DNA from: Arthrobacter sp. StoSoilA2
Lineage (GTDB): Bacteria; Actinomycetota; Actinomycetes; Actinomycetales; Micrococcaceae
Length of the DNA: 64,000 nucleotides
Reading direction: 5' to 3'
Assembly (NCBI RefSeq): GCF_019977195.1
Contig: NZ_AP024643.1
Coordinates: 2,294,001-2,358,000 of the forward strand
Part shown: positions 61,218-64,000 of the stretch, piece by piece
Layout: every line of letters starts with the position of its first letter
Numbering within the stretch: position 1 is the first letter of the stretch
Notes under the pieces: generated by a model
Seen by the model: the letters and a program-made list of their open reading frames with translations, nothing else
The model's database searches: none
Told to the model about the DNA's origin: nothing
Made by a program: the position numbers and the translations under genes

Positions 61218-64000
61218 ATGACTGAACTATCCCGCCGTACCTTCGTGCAGGCCGCCTCCGCGGCCCTGGCATCAGCTGCCATCTGGACTTTGACCGATGC
61301 CACAGCAGCCCAAGCTGCCCCAGCAGGGTCCGGGCCCCTGGACCGCCTCGCATTCGGCGACGCCGCCTCGGAAACGGCCCACGGTGTGGCCGGCACCCTC
61401 TCATCCACTCTGACCGGTGCCCTGTCCCAACCGGCCAGGATCCTCAGCCCCACCGAACCGGCAGGGTCCTGGGGTGGCACCATTCGTTTCCGCATCAAGG
61501 TGGACCCCAAGGCAACCACATACCTGTCGCTTAAATTCTGGGGCGAGGACTTCGCCGCGCAGGAGCAGGAATGGCGCCTTCAGCTCTTCATCGACGGCAA
61601 GTCTGTCGGGTGGCTGGACCAGGGTCCTGTGGATGGCCTGGACCAGATGAGCCTGGCACCAAGGACAGCCGGGATGTTCTACCTCCACACCATTCCACTT
61701 CCCGAAAAGCTCACCAGCGGCCAAACAGAGCTGGAAGTCCAGATCCGTTCCCTCGGACGAATCTGGGCCTACGGGGACGAAACAAGCTTCTACAAGCCCA
61801 TGACCAGCCCGTCACGACCCATCTACGCCGCCTACTCACACACCGATCCCTACTTCGCCCCGGCCACCGACGACCCGTTCGGAACGCCGTCTCAGCGCGG
61901 TGCACGGCCGGATGATTCAGAGGCCGCCATCCAACGTGTCCGCGACCGGGTGCTGACAGACCAAAACGCCCTGTTTTACGCCAAACCACCAGCCTCGCTC
62001 GATCCCTGGGCATGGATGACACTCGCCCATGGATACCAGTGGAAAGAAAGCCCGGCCTACAACTCTCCACTGGCACTCACCAAGATCTGTGAAGCAATTG
62101 ACGCCACCTACATGGCTTGGAAAGCCAACAACGCCGTACTTACCGCGTCCGGCCAGCAATGGCTCGGATTCGGACGGGTAGCACTGGCCCTGGATACCTT
62201 GTGGGAAAACCTCCGGCCACTGCTGGACCAGCAGGTCACGCCAGGGAGCACCTTGGTTCCGAACCCCGGATTCGAAGCAGGCACGGCAGGCTGGACCGTC
62301 ACCACCTGGAGGGGGAGCGGCTCCGCCGTCGCGGACCCCGCCGTTGCACGCTCCGGCAAGAGTTCCCTGAAAGTAACGGCCAACCCGAGCGGCTCAACCG
62401 GCAGCGTCGTGGGCGTCACCCTCGCCGGTAACAGCCGACCCCTTGTCGGCAACGGAACCTACCGCATCTCCGCCTGGTGTAAGACCGCAGCTGCAACAGC
62501 GCCGGGGGCCTACCTGAACATCCTTTTCTACAATTCTGCCGGCGCAGTGGTGCAAAGTGACCGAAAGTTCTTTGCAACCGCCGGCACCCACGACTGGGAG
62601 CAAATCACCGCGGAACTGCCCACACCCGCCGGTGCGGCCCGCATCCGCATCGACCTGCGCCTTGAGGGAACCGGAACAGCATGGTTCGATGACGTCACCC
62701 TTGAGCTGGTCAACGGTACGCCTCCCACGTCCGGCACTCTTCCGCTGCGACGCGACGCGTACCGCGAGATGCTCCTCGCCAGCCGCGAGTACTGGCGGCA
62801 AAACCAGCGGCACTACACCAACCAGGTCCAGTTCACCAGCCTGGGCGTATACCTCTGCAATAAGGGACTGGAGCTGCTTTCCCCGGCCGACGCATGGCCG
62901 GAGGAACGCGCGCGTGAATGGATCTACGAGGCCGTTGGACTGCTTCCCCTGTCCAGCGGAGAAAACGCCGACGGCAGCAAGAAATGGAAGCTGGGAAAGC
63001 AGTACTACATCTACAGCGAGCAGGGCCTCAGTCGCGAGCTGGGCTACGTCGGGGGCTACGGCGAGATCACCGCGGACTTGCTCGTGGGGATGTACGAGGC
63101 CGTGACCACCGGCGCCATCAAACGCGACGATGAAAAGCTGCGGGCCCGGGTGGAGCAGCTCTTCCTCAACCGGGGATGGTTCAGGCACGAGGGCTTCGAT
63201 GAGGAAGGCCACCGCGTGATGCGCCTTGAATCCATCGTAGGCTGGCGCAACGAGCACTACCCCGGGGAAGTGGTCTATGTAACTCCTACTGACAAGGACG
63301 TAACCCCGCTCCAGGCAACTGCGGCGTTCCCAAGCCCCAAACTCGTCGGCTGGGCCCAGCAAATGATCCAGGACGGACAACTTGGGCCTGCCCTGGCCCT
63401 CCTGCACACCGATACCTCGGCAAGAATCGGACTCACGGCTTCGCGGTTCATCATGCATGACCTCCCAGCTTTCCAAGCCGCGGCCCCCAGCAGCGAACGA
63501 CTCCCCGCCGGCTGGGGGCGCCCCGACTTCGCCTTCGCCGACCCAACCACCGGAGTGATCGCAATCAAGCGCGGCGACGAAGTTCTGTACGCCTCCCTCT
63601 ACTGGCGGGCACGGCAAGCCGTGAACCGCTGGTCCCGGGTCCACCTGTTGCGACCGGACACCGAGCGAAGCGCCACGGTCCGTTGCGAGGTGGAATTCGG
63701 GTCCGCAACACCTGTTGGCACGTTCACTATCCAAGACTGGGTCTGCTGGGACTACACCATCAACGACAGCGACGGGAACGGACTCCGTCCCGGCGGGTTC
63801 GCCCCTCCCGGCCCTGCCCTTCACCAGGCCTACGCCGGCGACGAGCTTCCGATCGCCCGCACACCGGAGGGAATGGATCCGAAGCTTGGAGCCACCACAC
63901 TGGGCGTGGAAGCCATCGAATCGGGCCGGGCGCCCTTCTACCGGCTCTCCTACGCCGGCTACCACATCGCAATGAACACCACCAAGGACCAAACCTTCGA
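61218..64000 (+). CDS. Very large Tat-exported carbohydrate-binding protein (3' end beyond window)
   Basis: From ATG 61218 (AAAGGAG upstream) the frame is open to the window edge, at least 927 residues. Twin-arginine signal SRRTFVQAAS and a hydrophobic core (ALASAAIWTLTDA). A galactose-binding-like beta domain (residues about 80-170), a helical segment and a CBM4/9-type module inserted near residues 345-495 (VPNPGFEAGTAGWTV, ..., FDDVTLELVNG). A long helical catalytic-like part follows (LASREYWRQNQRHYTNQV, EQGLSRELGYVGGYGE, GWRNEHYPGEVVYVTP). Family not recognised; an alpha/alpha-barrel polysaccharide lyase or hydrolase is possible. Follows the beta-helix gene, likely in the same unit. Confidence 0.8.
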   Translation, partial: MTELSRRTFVQAASAALASAAIWTLTDATAAQAAPAGSGPLDRLAFGDAASETAHGVAGTLSSTLTGALSQPARILSPTEPAGSWGGTIRFRIKVDPKATTYLSLKFWGEDFAAQEQEWRLQLFIDGKSVGWLDQGPVDGLDQMSLAPRTAGMFYLHTIPLPEKLTSGQTELEVQIRSLGRIWAYGDETSFYKPMTSPSRPIYAAYSHTDPYFAPATDDPFGTPSQRGARPDDSEAAIQRVRDRVLTDQNALFYAKPPASLDPWAWMTLAHGYQWKESPAYNSPLALTKICEAIDATYMAWKANNAVLTASGQQWLGFGRVALALDTLWENLRPLLDQQVTPGSTLVPNPGFEAGTAGWTVTTWRGSGSAVADPAVARSGKSSLKVTANPSGSTGSVVGVTLAGNSRPLVGNGTYRISAWCKTAAATAPGAYLNILFYNSAGAVVQSDRKFFATAGTHDWEQITAELPTPAGAARIRIDLRLEGTGTAWFDDVTLELVNGTPPTSGTLPLRRDAYREMLLASREYWRQNQRHYTNQVQFTSLGVYLCNKGLELLSPADAWPEERAREWIYEAVGLLPLSSGENADGSKKWKLGKQYYIYSEQGLSRELGYVGGYGEITADLLVGMYEAVTTGAIKRDDEKLRARVEQLFLNRGWFRHEGFDEEGHRVMRLESIVGWRNEHYPGEVVYVTPTDKDVTPLQATAAFPSPKLVGWAQQMIQDGQLGPALALLHTDTSARIGLTASRFIMHDLPAFQAAAPSSERLPAGWGRPDFAFADPTTGVIAIKRGDEVLYASLYWRARQAVNRWSRVHLLRPDTERSATVRCEVEFGSATPVGTFTIQDWVCWDYTINDSDGNGLRPGGFAPPGPALHQAYAGDELPIARTPEGMDPKLGATTLGVEAIESGRAPFYRLSYAGYHIAMNTTKDQTF

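Noticed and set aside
62394..63992. Long reverse frame of 532 codons opposite the giant Tat-exported gene
   Set aside because: It is the antisense shadow of a high-GC coding gene: low-complexity composition, no ribosome site, no recognisable family.
1..64000. CRISPR arrays, rRNA genes, complete tRNA genes, prophage structural genes
   Set aside because: No spaced direct repeats of CRISPR type, no rRNA sequence, only a tRNA 3' fragment, and no capsid, tail or terminase reading were found.

Overview
The window looks like chromosome from a high-GC Gram-positive of the Arthrobacter/Paenarthrobacter type (Micrococcaceae). The reasons are GC-rich codon use, frequent GTG and TTG starts behind strong Shine-Dalgarno sites, actinobacterial families (DUF4193, BldC-like HTH, PASTA lipoprotein, FG-GAP secreted proteins), and sugar ABC importers encoded without their own ATPase. 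The genus is inferred; no rRNA or marker gene is present.

Bases 1-16300 are metabolic. A 3'-truncated indolepyruvate/phenylpyruvate-type decarboxylase diverges from an AsnC/Lrp regulator. A glycoside catabolic cluster follows: GH2 glycosidase, TIM-barrel isomerase, two overlapping paralogous TetR regulators, then a lipoprotein solute-binding protein and two ABC permeases. The GH2 gene and the binding-protein gene carry similar sequence boxes upstream, which may be the TetR operators. After a truncated MFS remnant and an HSL-type esterase comes a compact E1-alpha/E1-beta/E2 2-oxoacid dehydrogenase operon (branched-chain type likely).

Bases 16300-45300 form a low-density accessory region. It holds small unrelated genes: SUKH-like immunity-type proteins, two DUF4259 copies, DUF6994, a SHOCT protein, small membrane proteins and lipoproteins, GIY-YIG and PD-(D/E)XK nuclease-like proteins, and an orphan response regulator. 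Many genes are broken: frameshifts in SRAP/HMCES, DUF4259 copy 2, a DUF7674-like gene, the gene at 20112 and a DUF4352-like lipoprotein; an in-frame stop in another lipoprotein-like gene; and several fragments of BldC-like HTH genes and of an FG-GAP gene. An IS481 transposase piece, a tRNA 3'-end piece with a terminator, and a res-like site before a truncated serine recombinase lie at the right end. The region reads as a decaying genomic island rich in immunity-type genes.

Bases 45300-64000 are a second catabolic locus that looks intact. A LacI regulator and a YesL/DUF624 protein diverge from a long operon: binding protein, two permeases, TIM-barrel isomerase, 2-hydroxyacid dehydrogenase, GH36 alpha-galactosidase, ManA-type isomerase, BadF-type sugar kinase and GH127 beta-L-arabinofuranosidase. 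Beyond a pair of hairpins lie a secreted beta-helix (pectate-lyase-like) protein and a very large Tat-exported, carbohydrate-binding protein cut by the window end. A perfect palindrome TGATATCGATATCA lies between lacI/yesL and the operon, and a one-mismatch copy precedes the beta-helix gene, so one LacI repressor probably controls import, cytoplasmic cleavage and the secreted enzymes for a plant galactose/arabinose-containing glycan.
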